NCBI GenBank assembly: GCA_026545765.1 | Contig: CM048840.1 | Location: forward strand, 81,868,877 to 81,932,876 | Reading direction: 5' to 3' | DNA: 64,000 nucleotides | Source of the DNA: Plantago major | Lineage: Eukaryota > Streptophyta > Magnoliopsida > Lamiales > Plantaginaceae | In this document: positions 1 to 11,821 of the stretch, one piece after another | Layout: every line of letters starts with the position of its first letter | Numbering within the stretch: position 1 is the stretch's first letter | The notes under the pieces: generated by a model | Told to the model about the DNA's origin: nothing | What the model saw: the letters and a program-made list of their open reading frames with translations, nothing else | Database searches by the model: none | Translations under genes and position numbers: made by a program

Positions 1-180
1 TAGTAGTACTCCATGTTCAGAATCACCTGATTTGAGTTCTTGTTTCTTTCCTTTTCTTTCATGATATCATCACATAAAGGATTTGGTGCACTAGTGGTTA
101 TCTGTTCATGCTCTTTCACCAAGCGTCCGAGATGTAGAATCTGCGCTTCTAAGGCCTTTTGTTGAGCATAGATTTCTTCC

Positions 181-927
181 TCATTCATCATCTCTCCCGT
201 CCTTGGATGAGCCCTTTCGTCCAGGGAGTTCATCCACGTGGACCATGGGAATGGTTTCTGCTACATGATCTCTGGCTCGCGAAGGTATTTGTTTCGGAGC
301 TCTAGGTTGCCTGTTTCCATCTTCCTGACGTGCTCTCTGTACGTTCGGACATCCTTCACGTTGATCCTGTGAAGAAGAGGCCCTTCTGTCTAGGATATTT
401 CGCAAGTCCTCCTATGGTAGCTGATTCCCCAACCTCTGGTGGATCGAACGTTGTTCATTCCTTGATAGAGCAGGCTCAGCTTACCCCGGATTAGCCACTG
501 GCGGAGTGACTTGCTGGGGTTGGAGATCGTTAGGCCCCAGAAAACCTTGGATTATTATAAGCAGTCTACCAAATTGATTCTCATTCAATACGAAATCATT
601 AGTGCGGGCTATACGACCATCAGGCATGGTGAAATGCTGACCTAAAGGACCTTGTGTTCCTGCCGGAGGAACTTGCATGGCCTCTTCTCCATGATTCTCG
701 GGTACAACATTCACAGGAACATCACCGACTCTTCTGGATGGAACGTCTCTTCCTTCATCGGAGGATGGGCTTGCTGTGTGACCATCGCTCGGATATCTCC
801 TTCCCTCAGTGTTCCTTCCCTCTGCAGTGGCTGTCCGTCCTCTGTTGGGTAGACGTCTGTGGGGACGGGGTGTTGGAGTTCCGATGCCAGCAGTACTGGT
901 CCGTGCTGCCCTTCTTGTTCTTGCCAT
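181..927 (-). pseudogene. gag N-terminal region of the minus-strand gypsy element, broken
   Basis: From the ATG at 927-925 a frame of about 148 codons starts MARTRRAART, is rich in Arg, Pro and Thr, and ends at a TAA at 483-481. A second open stretch at 405-181 is also basic and polar. Gag makes the nucleocapsid/capsid of the particle. No capsid core or zinc knuckle is visible before the window ends, so the assignment rests on its position just after the LTR and PBS. The interruption at 481 suggests a decayed copy. An alternative is an unrelated leader ORF of the same element. Confidence 0.5.
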
Positions 928-961
928 CTGCTCGATTGAAACACGGAACCTTTTGTAAGGA

Positions 962-979
962 ATCCCACAGACGGCGCCA
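962..979 (-). other. Primer-binding site of the minus-strand gypsy element
   Basis: The minus strand reads TGGCGCCGTCTGTGGGAT, two bases inside the LTR end. The first nine bases match the complement of a plant tRNA-Asp 3' end; the rest diverges. This is the place where minus-strand DNA synthesis is primed. Confidence 0.65.
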
Positions 980-981
980 AA

Positions 982-1872
982 TGTTGAGGGGTTGAGCTTC
1001 AAACACTAACTAAACTACTACAAATCCCCAATCTAAGATCCGCCTCCAACTTGATGTCCGTCCTGAGAGCTTTGTCCGAGTTAGAGCAGCTGAAAGAACT
1101 AAGTGGGGGGGGGGGGGAAGGTTAGAAGGGTAACCCGGTTTGCTAGTGTCAAACCGGTAAGAGACTTTACTTAAAAGAGAGAAGAAAGCTCTCAATGTAG
1201 TAGTTATGATATGAGTTGACTTATCACTTGAGACTTACCTTAATGTATGGGACCTTGTGCTATATTTATAGTTATCATGTATTTATGAAGTAGCTCATAA
1301 GATGATGCCAAGTGTATGTTCAGGATTTGGACAACAATGCTCCCTTAGCCCATGGCCCAATAGTATGTGAAAGTCCAACACCATTAGATGGGCCTGGGAG
1401 GGTAGATTGGTCCTTTGACCTCTCAGAGTACTATTCTCGCTGACGGGCCCGTGTGAGACCTTTAGAATGATCCGAGCTCTGTCGAGTTGGTCTGTTCCTA
1501 GGTAACTTAGTGACGGTCCAAGACACAAGCTGCTCGGAAGTATCTTGGGCGTTCCAATTTATACGTTTGGTCTTATTGTTTAGGTCGCGTCTGAGTTTAT
1601 CTCATCCGATCCATTTAGAATCCTAGGACTGACAGTGTGTGGTACTTGGTGAGACCATGTGACCTCTTGTCAGGTTTGGAAGTCGTACACCTAGCTAGGT
1701 CGAACCAGCTGAAAAGGTGTATTGACCTGAGCGTACTTGTTGACCCGAAAGGATATCCTTAAGGCGGACCCCCAAGGTCGGACAAGTACTGAATTGGACA
1801 TTTTAGCCTTGATGCGCTCTAGGACACGCTCTATGGCTCCCTTAACGGATTGGACGTATATCCGTATCAACA
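982..1872 (-). repeat. LTR of the minus-strand gypsy element (about 890 bp)
   Basis: It ends in TGTTGA and TCAACA as an inverted pair. The inner edge is fixed by the PBS. The outer edge at 1872 is chosen only because it restores the inverted terminal motif, so it is less sure. A TATA-like element lies at 1262-1271 on the minus strand. A run of 13 G (1105-1117) lies between the TATA and the PBS. Confidence 0.55.
1262..1271 (-). promoter_or_regulatory. TATA box of the minus-strand gypsy LTR
   Basis: The minus strand reads TATAAATATA inside the LTR, about 280 bp before the PBS. That fits a U3 promoter feeding an R-U5 of about 250 bp. Confidence 0.5.
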
Positions 1873-2608
1873 GAATGAAAACATTGTTGAAACTTACATA
1901 CAAACATAAGTTGAGTAGATCGGTGGATAAACAACCAAATCATAGTAAAAACACCATTTTGCAAGCATATATTTATATCCTCTATTTAGTTGAACATCCG
2001 ACATATAAGCAAGAACATTACAGAAATAAGCCAAAACATAACACAAATTAGCTTAGAACATTTGAAAATTAGTTACGCGATTTTCAGATCTAAATCAAAA
2101 TTTCAACTACAATTGTCAAAAAAACCATTCATCAATTCATTTTTCCTGTAAATCAGATCGAATAAACATCAATAACATATAAACTAGGTCACATAAACCA
2201 GATCGAATATTTTTCTAATCTTCGTGGTAATGTTTAAGAAGATTTCGAGCTCGATTTCTTCATTGTTGAGCTTTATTTCAAAGATTCCGGTGAGATTTAA
2301 TTGATTTCGGGAGATTTTCGGCGGTTGCAGGCGGTTTTCGGCGTCTTCCAGTGTCTTTGCGGTTTTCAGGCGATTGTAGAGAGAAGCTTTTGCTTTTCTC
2401 TGTTTTTTAGGGATTTGTGAGGTTCTATGGTGTATTTTGGTTTGGGTTGGAGTATATATAGTGATTCGGATGACCCATTTAAAATGACCCAGTTTCTTGC
2501 CCTTGGTTGGGTTGGGGTGATTTTGTAGTTAGCTTTTTATTTGGGGTAGTTGTTTAATTAATGAAAGTATGTCTTTTAAGTCTTTCTCTAGCGGTGGTCT
2601 CTCATAAG
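1873..2608. other. Flanking DNA without a recognised gene
   Basis: This AT-rich stretch separates the gypsy LTR from the outer Athila-like element. A short run around 2310-2370 repeats a TTTTCGGCG/TTTTCAGGCG motif several times. The last five bases (2604-2608, ATAAG) are the left target-site duplication of the outer Athila-like element. No coding frame could be supported. Confidence 0.6.
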
Positions 2609-2777
2609 TGACGAGACGATAATTTAGAGTCTCATCGGGTCCTTTTTAGCGGTCTTTGTGAGTCTTTTTCTTTAGTTTTTTAGTCTTTTTAGTTCGTTTT
2701 TACGCTTTGGTGTTTTATTTACGTTTTGCAGGATTTGATGCCTTTTGAGCTAAATGAGGACGAGCTGCTTAGCATAG

Positions 2778-3150
2778 ATCGCCGCGGCTAGGGATTCGGT
2801 CCGCCGCGGCAAGATTTTACGAGCTTGGAGCTAGAAAATTGCAAGAAGGCTAGCCATGGCGAAATCGATCACTTGGCAGATTTAGAATAATGTATGTCTT
2901 CTGCGATTAGAGAAGGCTCGCCGCGGTGAAGGAATTTGTCTGCCGTGGCGAGATTTTGCGAATGGAGCCTCCGTTTTGAAGATTGAAGCTCGCTGCGGTG
3001 AAATTATGTGAGGGCTATATAAATTGCGATAAAGAAGGCTCGCCACGGAGAGGCAATTGGGTCGTCGCGGCGCGATTTTACGAAAGGCTCCCCTGTTTTG
3101 AAGGAAGACGCTCGCCGCGGTGAGGGATTCAGTCCGCCGCGGCGAGAATT
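2778..3150. repeat. Cluster of GC-rich palindromes (core CCGCGG) in LTR U3
   Basis: About ten degenerate copies of the self-complementary 14-mer CTCGCCGCGGCGAG occur here, many in pairs 20-30 bp apart, as units of roughly 70-100 bp. They stand out sharply from the AT-rich surroundings and end about 15 bp before the TATA box. The position suggests a U3 regulatory array; its function is unknown. Confidence 0.75.
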
Positions 3151-3160
3151 TACGAGCTGG

Positions 3161-3168
3161 ATATATAA
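3161..3168 (+). promoter_or_regulatory. TATA box of the outer element 5' LTR
   Basis: ATATATAA lies just downstream of the palindrome cluster. The same sequence is at 28033-28040 in the 3' LTR, in the same position. Confidence 0.6.
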
Positions 3169-4060
3169 TCGACAAAAGAAATCTTGCCCGTGACAATTGG
3201 CATGCTTGACGCCATGAGCTCGTAATTTTTTTCCTTATTAGCTTAGAATTTGTTTTTCTTTTCTCTCATACTTCTTTTAACCTAGTTCGTAGGAAAAGAT
3301 CCACATCCATACTTTGACAATTTTGGAGCTTGGTTTTACTTGTTTAACGAAGGATTGATATCGAATCCCTGATTACTGTGGTAAATCTCTATTGTTTTAT
3401 CTTATTCAATTCGCTCTTGCTTAATTTCACGAATTGTTTAAGCTTGCATGCGATTATCATTATGTTTTTGTTAATAATGAGTAATATCTTGTATTCTTTC
3501 ATCCTTGCTTCGATTATGAGTAGCTAAATCACTCCGAACATGGTAGTTGCGTGATAGCTTTGCATATTCGCTTCTAGGGTTTGAAATCATTCATATAGGT
3601 TAGGCTCGTTCAAAGATCTTCGTAAAAACCCTTCAATTCAATACTCTCGTTCAAATATTCTCTAAAACATTTTGGTTAAGGATCGTGGATTGACGACCCA
3701 CGATTACTCTAGTTCAAATATTTTCAAACTCGTTTGGTAAAGGTTGAATTGATAGTTTTATGTACACCGACCGTGTGACAGTATGAACGTATCCCTAGAG
3801 CGAATTAGCATTGCTTGATCGTAACTTCCGTGTTCTTTCTACCTCATTCTTACAAACAACTACATTGCATTTTCTGTTTTCTAGTTATTAGAAGTACTTA
3901 TTTCAAACAAATCAAACTGTTTCTATAAGTAATTGTTTGCTTGCAACTTTGTGGTAGCCTAATTGATTCCTTAGCGAACGATCTCGTGGTTAGCATAGTC
4001 TGTTTACAACAACTGCTTCCTTCTTGTTTTTCCTAAGTAGTAATTTGAGCATATCAAATT

Positions 4061-4078
4061 TGGTGCCGCTTCCGGGGA
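4061..4078 (+). other. Primer-binding site of outer element
   Basis: TGGTGCCGCTTCCGGGGA lies four bases after the LTR end. It matches the tRNA-Asp 3' end complement with a few substitutions; the inner and third elements keep the closer form beginning TGGCGCCGCTGCC. Confidence 0.8.
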
Positions 4079-4224
4079 ACCAATTTCTACTGTAGCATTT
4101 GAGAGTGATTTGTTATTTGTTTGTTTTTCAAACTGAAGTTTAGTGCACTAATAGAAACTAAGAATATTTCGAGGCTTTCGAGTTCTGTAGCTTTAATAAT
4201 AGGTTTGTCAGAAAGGAAATTCCA

Positions 4225-5802
4225 ATGGCTTAGCTTACCTATGGAGCTTACATGCAGCCTGGTGTGGTTAGGGCTGGTAAAGCAGCAATTGTTCTATGTA
4301 ATGAGGCCAGAAATTTTGAACTCAAAGCTCACCACCTCCAAAATCTCCCAATATTCTGCGGAATGGTAAATGAAGATGTGATAAGGTTCGTCAAGGAATT
4401 CGAACTCTGATTTCAAAGATTCCATTGACAGTCGAAGGGGTGACAGTTACTGACGAGGAGATAAGGAAGAAGGTATTTCTGATCTGTATGCAGGACAAGG
4501 CGAGGAGTTGGCTGTTAAACCAACCTAAGGGTTCTCTACCGACTTGGGATTCGCTCTACATGGCATTCATGAATAAATTATATCCCCCCGAGAAAACGCA
4601 GCAACTTCGTGCCCAGATAATGCAATTTCAGCAGATGCATGATGAGACCTTCTATGAAGCTCGGGACCTTTTTTGCAGTTATTGACCCAATGCTGTCACC
4701 ACAGGATAGACGATATGAGCTTATGCATCCGATTTTATGAAGTCCTGGATTGGGAGTATCAAAACATGGTCGATGTGAGTTGTAAAAACTCCTCCCTGGA
4801 AGCGTCCGCTGATGAACTGAATAGTGTCTTCGAGAAGCTGGCAACAGTATCACAGCTTAAGGGGGCAAGAAATAAGCTAGGAGAGTGGCATCCAGAGCAG
4901 TGGAAGAGACTCCAGGGCCGTGTATTATTGAGCTAGAAAAATAAATCAGGAGCCATATGGAGAGGTCTGAGAGGTACTGGTTTGAGGCGTAGAAAATTCA
5001 GGAAAAAAATAACCAGAGGTTCGACAGTATCGAGCAATCGCAAAGAAGGCTGGAATAGATATTGGGTAACTTGGTTGGGAAATTACAGCTCATGGAGAAA
5101 GGTAGACCCCCAACAGCCCCAGAAAACATTAGAGTCCTGGCGGTTGAGATAAATTTCGAAGAACCAAGGAAGGTTAAGTCTGTTGTTGCCACCTGTACCA
5201 ACGAGGTTGAGAACACTGCATCAGATGAGGGAACTCCAGCAAAGGTTCAAGTGACCCATGTACTAACAGCTAAGCAGACGGAAGATGTAGCCACTGTTGA
5301 ATCGACAGGGGATGAAGTCGAGGAACCGAGTTCCGTGATTCCAGAAGAGGAGGCGAATACGGAGCAAGAAACTGCTGAAACTGACCCCCCCCCCACCATA
5401 TTAATTCCTAAGGCAGAAAAGAGTATAAGCAACTCCGATAGTTTTGATTTATTGGTAGGCATTGGGTGTTCAACTCAGGTTACCGAAATAGTCGACACTG
5501 GTGCTAGTTGCAATTTGATGACTTTTGACACCTATGAAGACTTAGGCTTAAAGGGATTGGAGCCGCGCAAATGCTTTATGACTCTTGCTGGTGGAACCCG
5601 AAGCAGATGCATGGGGATTGTGGAAGATGATCCGGTTAAGCTGGATGGTGTAACGGTGATGACAGATTTTGTGGTAGTGGAATCGCCGAGGGTGAAAGGG
5701 AAGGAAATGGAAAAAGATATGTTACTTCTAGGGCGACCCTTCATCCGCTCAACTCTCATGGTGGTGAATTTACATGCCCGAACCTACACAATCGAGGTGT
5801 AA
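4225..5802 (+). pseudogene. gag: Athila-type gag-protease, degraded
   Basis: Gag packages element RNA and the aspartic protease cleaves the polyprotein. The capsid-type retrotransposon gag domain spans about 4340-4860 (key residues ...KARSWLLNQPKGSLPTWDSL, then ...FYEARD). It is broken by a stop near 4410, a frame change near 4685 and a stop near 4935. A later open frame (5062-5802) has an acidic linker, then the protease signature DTGAS at about residue 144 and LLLGRPFI near the C-terminus. The frame ends at a TAA at 5800-5802 with no RT after it. The N-terminus is also shortened compared with the third element (44071 onward). The same ending just after the protease in both copies suggests an inherited gag-protease design rather than a chance deletion. 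Confidence 0.8.
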
Positions 5803-6090
5803 GGCAAGCCACGTGAACTTAAAGCCTATTCTGCTCCATTATATTCTGTTTCGCAGGTTAACAGCAGAAAATTCATAGGACCGCACACTGGACCCCTATA
5901 TATACATACTTATCAACAGGGAAGAAAAAGAGCTGCACCAACCAGAAGAACCAAGAACTTCCAGAGTACCCGTTAGCCAACACGGAAGAGTCTTGTACAT
6001 GACTGTAAAGGTACACCTGCAGGCAAGCCAGTGTTGATCCCATTTTCTTTTCTTTTTCACTCTACGCTTGAGGACATGCTTGAGTTTAGG
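5803..6090 (+). other. Non-coding spacer between protease end and tandem units
   Basis: No ORF is supported. It leads into the first polypurine-like motif (about 6089-6103). Confidence 0.6.
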
Positions 6091-7363
6091 TTTGGGGAGG
6101 GGGAAATGTGCTCTCTAATATCTTGTCTGCATTTTCTCTATTACCTGAGTCTCTAGAATCTTTCGTCCTTTACTTTATGTATATTTTGGTCATTTTTCTT
6201 TTCCGGTCGTTTTTTCTTTTACCCTCTAGAGTCTTTCGTGAGTCGTTCTTCCAAGTTATGAAAGATTCTATTTTGATTGTTAAATTTGCTTGCTGCTTAT
6301 GTTTTGCATGATACTTAATTGAGGTGGTATAGTGGATTTAAAAGCCCATGAGTTTGTTTCTACTGTAAATAGCAAGTCTGTTTAACTCTTTAGTCCAAAA
6401 AGCCGATGAGAAGCTTCAAGCCGATGAAAAAATATTGTACCGGCACTTGTGTGATCCTTTCGGGAAGTGCAAACCTTCTTGTTTGCGCCTTTTCATTCTC
6501 ATGTGTACTCAGTTAAGTTAAGTATGACGAACGACATGCTCTTCATGTTTCACTTTATCAAAAGCCAGTACATTGCGAGGAACCGGTTTGGGGAGAAGAA
6601 GTCTGCTGTGTTCACACGTTTATTATTCATTTGTTGTAATATGTATTACTTGCCCTGATTATTTGATTCATCTTTGAGTGTATCTGTGGTGCTTATCACC
6701 ACCGTAGTCGTGTTAGGCGTGTTTCAGATACTACCTATATACCGGCGTGGTCCTAAAAAGCCATATGACCGTGAGAGTTGATGGCACGTATACCAAACTG
6801 ACACGCACAAAAGTGCGGACTTCGGTAAAACAGACACTACCAAAAAAGCGAGACCAAAAGTGTCCTTAGTGGCCACATTGATTAGCATGTAATTTATTGT
6901 ATGCAAATATGTGGTGGTATGCAAGTTTGGTTGTATGCTCTGACGAGTTTCTGTGCGCAAGGAAAAGCCCCTTCTGACTTGACTGATTGAGTACATTGCA
7001 TGAGGTATTTGAGGCACCTTTGTGACGAAAGTCACCTCCCTTCTCTCTGTTTGTTCCTTGAGTGATTAACCTACTAGACTGTTCCAGAGTGTGAGAGAGA
7101 GATGTGTAGGATTTCCTTGTGAGGGATTGGAGAGTTAGACTTAAGTAATATTTACTTGAGAAACCCTCTTACAGGAGTTTTTGTGCACTATTTCTGTCAA
7201 GGTTGGTTGAGTGCAAACCTTTTGCATCTTGTGAACTTAACGCTTACAATGGCAGAGTTCAGTCACTTGGAAGTCTGACTCGTATATGTGTTCTTGTGTG
7301 TCATTGTCTAAAGTCTAGTTGTTATTTTGTTGTGTGTTTGCTCGAGGACGTGCAAAGGTTCAA
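6091..7363 (+). repeat. 3' tandem unit 1 (1273 bp)
   Basis: The unit is counted from one TTTGGGGAGGGGG motif to the next. It contains a GTGGTG-CTTAT-CACCAC hairpin, the block GACACGCACAAAAGTGC that is shared with the copia element, and the PPT-like motif at its start. No coding function is supported. Confidence 0.88.
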
Positions 7364-8638
7364 TTTGGGGAGGGGGAAATGTGCTCTCTTGTGTCTTGTC
7401 TGCATTTTCTCTATTACCTGAGTCTCTAGAGTCTTTCGTCCTTTACTTTATGTATGTTTTGGTCATTTTTCTTTTTAGGTCGTTTTTTCTTTTACCCTCT
7501 AGAGTCTTTCGTGAGTCGTTCTTCCAAGTTATGAAAGCTTCTATTTTGATTGATAAATTTGCATGCTGCTTATGTTTAGCATGATACTTAACTGAGATGG
7601 TATAGTGGATTTACAAGCCCATAAGTTTGTTTCTCCTGTAAATAGCAAGTCTGTTTAACTCTTTAGTCCAATAAGCCGGTGAGAAACATTAAGCCCATGA
7701 AAAAAATATTGTACCGGCACTTGTGTGATCCTTTCGGGAAGTTCAAACCCTATTGTTTGCGCCTTTTCATTCTCATGTGTACTCAGTTAAGTTAAGTATG
7801 ACGAACGACATGCTCTTCATGTTTCATTTTAGCAAAAGCTAGTACATTGCGAGGAACCAGTTTGGGGAGAAGATGTCTGCTGTATTGACACGTTTATTAT
7901 TCGTTTTTTGTAATATGTATTACTTCCCCTGATTAGTTGATTCGTCTCAGAGTGTATCTGTGGTGCTTGTCACCACCATAGTCGTGTTAGGCATGTTTCA
8001 GATACTACCTATATACCGGCGTGGTCCTAAAAAGCTATATAACCGTGAGGGTTGATGGCACGTATACCAAACTGACATGTACAAAAGTGCGGACTTCGGT
8101 AAAACAGACACTACCAAAAAGCAAGACCAAATGAGTCCATAGTGGCCAAATTGATTAGCATCTAATTTACTGTATGCAAATTTGTGGTGGTATGAAAGTT
8201 TGGTTTGATGCTCCGACGAGTTGATGTGCGCAAGGAAAAGCCCCTTCTAATTTGACTGATTGAGTACATTGCATGAGTTATTTAAGGCACCTTTGTGACG
8301 AATGTCACCTCCCTTCTCTCTTTTTGTTCCTTGAGGGATTAACCTACTGGACACTTCCAGAGTGTTAAAGACAGATGTGTAGGATTTCCTTGTGAGGGAT
8401 TGGAGAGTTAGACTTAATTGCTATTTACTTGAGAAACCTATTACAAAATTTTTTGTTCACTATTTTTGTCAAGGTTGGTTGAGTGAAAACCTTTTGCATC
8501 TTGTGAACTTAACGCTTACAATGGCAGAGTTCAGTCACTTCGAAGTCTGACTCGTTTATGTGTTCTTGTGTGTCATTGTCTAGAGTCTAGTTGTTGTTAT
8601 TTTGTTGTGTGTTTTCTCGAGGACGTGCAAAGGTTCGG
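7364..8638 (+). repeat. 3' tandem unit 2 (1275 bp)
   Basis: It is highly similar to unit 1 along its whole length and opens with TTTGGGGAGGGGG. Small substitutions and indels separate it from its neighbours. Confidence 0.88.
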
Positions 8639-9915
8639 TTTGGGGAGGGGGGAATGTGCTCTCTAGTGTCTTGTCTGTATTTTCTCTATTACCCGAGTCT
8701 CTAGAGTCTTTCGTCCTTTACTTTATGTATGTTTTGGTCATTTTTCTTTTCCGATCGTTTTTTCTTTTACCCTCTAGAGTCTTTCGTGAGTCGTTCTTCC
8801 AAGTTATGAAAGCTTCTATTTTGATTATTAAATTTGCATGCTGCTTATGTTTTGCATGATACTTAACTGAGGTGGTATAGTCGATTTAAAAGTCCATAAG
8901 TTTGTTTCTCCTGTAACTAGCAAGTCTGTTTAACTCTTTAGTCCAAAAAGTCGGTGAGAAACTTTAAGCCGATGAAAAAAATATTTTACCGGCACTTGTG
9001 TGATCCTTTCGGGAAGTTCAAACCCTCTTGTTTGCGCCTTTTCATTCTCATGTGTACTCAGTTAAGTTAAGTATGACGAACATCATGCTCTTCATGTTTC
9101 ATTTTATCAAAATCCAGTACATTGCGAGGAACCAGTTTGGGGAGAAGAAGTCTGCTGTTTTGACACGTTTATTATTCATTTTTTGTAATATGTATTACTT
9201 CCCCTGATTAGTTGATTCATCTCGTAGTGTATATGCGGTGCTTGTCACCACCATAGTCGTGTTAGGCATGTTTCAGATACTACCTATATAATGGCGTGGT
9301 CCTAAAATGCCTTATGACCGTGAGGGTTGATGGCACGTAATCCAAACTGACACACACAAAAGTGCGGACTTCGGTAAAACAAACATTACCAAATAACCTA
9401 GACCAAAAGAGTCCATAGTGGCCAAATTGATTAACATCTAATTTATTGTATGCAAATATGTGGTGGTACGGAAGTTTGGTTGTATGGTCCGACGAGTTGA
9501 TGTGCGCAAGGAAAAGCCCCTAATGACTTGACTGATTGAGTACATTGCATGAGGTAGTTGAGGCACCTTAGAGACGAAAGTCACCTCCCTTCTCTATTTT
9601 TGTTCCTTGAGTGATTAACCTACTGGACACTTCTAGAGTGTGAGAGAGAGATGTGTAAGATTTCCTTGTGAGGGATTGGAGATTTAGACTTAAGTGCTAT
9701 TTACTTGAGAAACCCTCTTACAGGATTTTTTGTGCACTATATCTGTCAAGGTTGGTTGAGTGCAAACCATTTGCATCTTGTGAACTTAACGCTTAAAATG
9801 GCAGAGTTCAGTCACTTGGAAGTCTGACTCGTTTATGTGTTCTTGTGTGTCATTGTTTAGAGTCTAGTTGTTGTTATTTTGTTGTGTGTTTGCTCGAGGG
9901 CGTGCAAAGGTTCGG
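8639..9915 (+). repeat. 3' tandem unit 3 (1277 bp)
   Basis: It has the same order of motifs as units 1 and 2 and opens with TTTGGGGAGGGGG. Confidence 0.88.
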
Positions 9916-10603
9916 TTTGGAGAGGGGGAAATGTGCTCTCTAGTGTCTTGTCTGCATTTTCTCTATTACTTGAGTCTCTTGAGTCTTTCATCCTTTACTT
10001 TATGTATGTTTTGGTCGTTTCTTCTTTTACCCTATAGAGTCTTTCGTGAGTCGTTCTTCCAAGTTATGAAAGCTTCTATTTTGATTGTTAAATTTGCTTG
10101 CTGCTTATGTTTTGCATGATACTTAACTGAGGTCATATAGTGGATTTAAAAGCCCATAAGTTTGTTTCTCCTGTAAATAGCAAGTCTGTTTAACTCTTTA
10201 GTCCAAATAGCCGGTGAGAAACTTTAAGCCGATGAAAAAAATATTGTACCGGCACTTGTGTGATCCTTTCGGGAAGTGCAAACCCTCTTGTTTGTGCCTT
10301 TTCACTCTCATGTGTACTCATTTAAGTTAAGTATGACGAACGGCATGCTCTTCATATTTCATTTTATCAAAAGCAAGTACATTGAGAGGAACCGGTTTGG
10401 GGAGAAGAAGTCTGTTGTGTTGACACGTTTATCATTCATTTTTTGTAATATGTATTACTTCCCCTAATTAGTTGATTCGCCTCGGAGTGTATCTGTGGTG
10501 TTTGTCACCACCATAGTCGTGTTAGGCATGTTTCTGATACTACCTATATACTGGTGTGGCCCTAAAAAGCCATATGACTATGAGGGTTGATAGCACGTAT
10601 ACC

Positions 10604-11821
10604 TGATGTGACAATATTCTAACGTCTCATTTGGTCCTTTTTAGCGGTCTTTTGTTAGTCTTTGACCTTAGTTTTATAGTGTTTTTATGCTTTAGTACTT
10701 TGTTTGTGTTTTGTAGGATTTTTTGTGTTATTTGGTTCCGAAGGTGAAAGTCGGAGTGAAGAGATTGGTTATAGATCTCTGAATGAAGAGCAATTGGGCG
10801 AAGACGGAAGTGGATTCGGAGTTCGGGCGAAGAATTGAGAGACATTTTAGCGTGACTTGCAAAAGTGATGATTTACGGAGCAGTCTAGCCATTTGGGACA
10901 TAACGCTCTCATGTGATGTCGGATTTACCTGATCTTGGTGGACATGGAAATATAATTCAAAGGGCAACAACTTTCGTGCCAAAATCGTAGCCAAATTCTT
11001 CCTGATGAAAAAGATACAGACATCGCAAGTTGACTGTCAGAAAGCATCTTCACCGCGGCGAGACATTTAGGCGCGCCGCGGCGAGAGTTCCCGAGAGCTT
11101 ATTTGCTGGGCGATTTTCTGGTCGAATTCTGCTAGGATTATACTCGTTTTTTCACCTTTAAATAGATTTCTTTCACCATAACTTCAAATATAACTCCTTT
11201 TACCCTAGATACGCATAGGAGAGCTCCTAGAGACACACATTGACATTGAGACATCTTTGGAGCTTGGTTATTCATTGATTTTAGTCACCAAGATTATTGG
11301 TATTGATTTCTCCATTGCTTTGTTCTTTACAATTCGTTCTTTATCTTATCGATTGAATTGTGTGTTATTGCATGCGAGTTTATCATCTATGTTTCACATG
11401 ATTATTACCATGAATCTTTGCATGCAATCATCAATTATGAGTAGCTAAACACCTTTGAATACAGTAGTATGTGAAGATTATGCATATTCGTTCTAGGGTT
11501 TATCAATCACTCATATAGGTTAGTCTCGTATAAAATCTTCGTAAAAACCTTCAATTTGATAAGTCCGTATTAAATTCTCTAAATTGTTCATGTTTAAGGA
11601 TCGTGAATTGACGACTCACGGTTTCTCCAGTATAATATATTCTAAGAACAATTGGTTGAATCGAATTGATTGATTTACTTTACAACAACCGTGTGACAAA
11701 TATGAGTGTTTTCCCTAGTTCGAATTAGCATAATTTGATCTTGCTACTGTATTCATCTTTCTCTCATTGTTGATTGTAATCTTAGCCTTAGTCAATCTAG
11801 TTTGAAGTATTCAAAACTATC
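10604..11821 (+). repeat. 5' LTR of inner element, first part
   Basis: It begins TGATGTGACAATATTC and matches 24308 onward until the copia insertion at 11822. It contains two GC-rich palindromes (about 11046-11090). Confidence 0.88.
11046..11090. repeat. Paired GC-rich palindromes in the inner 5' LTR
   Basis: Two copies of the CCGCGGCGAG motif lie about 20 bp apart, the same arrangement as at 24747-24782 in the 3' LTR. A TTTAAATAG TATA-like box follows about 70 bp downstream. Confidence 0.7.

Larger units (their letters stand above)
1..1872 (-). mobile_element. Ty3/gypsy LTR retrotransposon, 5' end only, runs off left edge
   Basis: Read on the minus strand, an LTR (1872 to 982) is followed by a primer-binding site (979-962) and then a gag-like frame that continues toward position 1. 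The LTR ends form the inverted pair TGTTGA...TCAACA. The order LTR, PBS, gag is that of the 5' end of a gypsy element; the pol region and second LTR lie outside the window. The proline/arginine-rich gag start and the PBS context suggest a Tat/Retand-type element, but the lineage is inferred because no RT is visible. Confidence 0.7.
2609..4056 (+). repeat. 5' LTR of outer Athila-like element (1448 bp)
   Basis: It starts TGACGAGACGATAATTTAG and ends GAGCATATCA, immediately before the PBS spacer. It carries a cluster of GC-rich palindromes (about 2778-3150) upstream of a TATA box at 3161. It pairs with the LTR at 27509-28929. Confidence 0.88.

Noticed and set aside
7327..7584. Hydrophobic 80-90 codon frame open in several 3' tandem units (also 8602-8859, 9868-10119, 26160-26438)
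   Set aside because: It stays open because the units are similar. In the copy examined (7327) it begins at a non-ATG codon. There is no sign of codon-level selection by eye.
10276..10467. 63-codon frame repeated in units (6467-6658, 10276-10467, 26592-26783)
   Set aside because: It is broken or altered in other units, and it overlaps hairpin-rich non-coding sequence.
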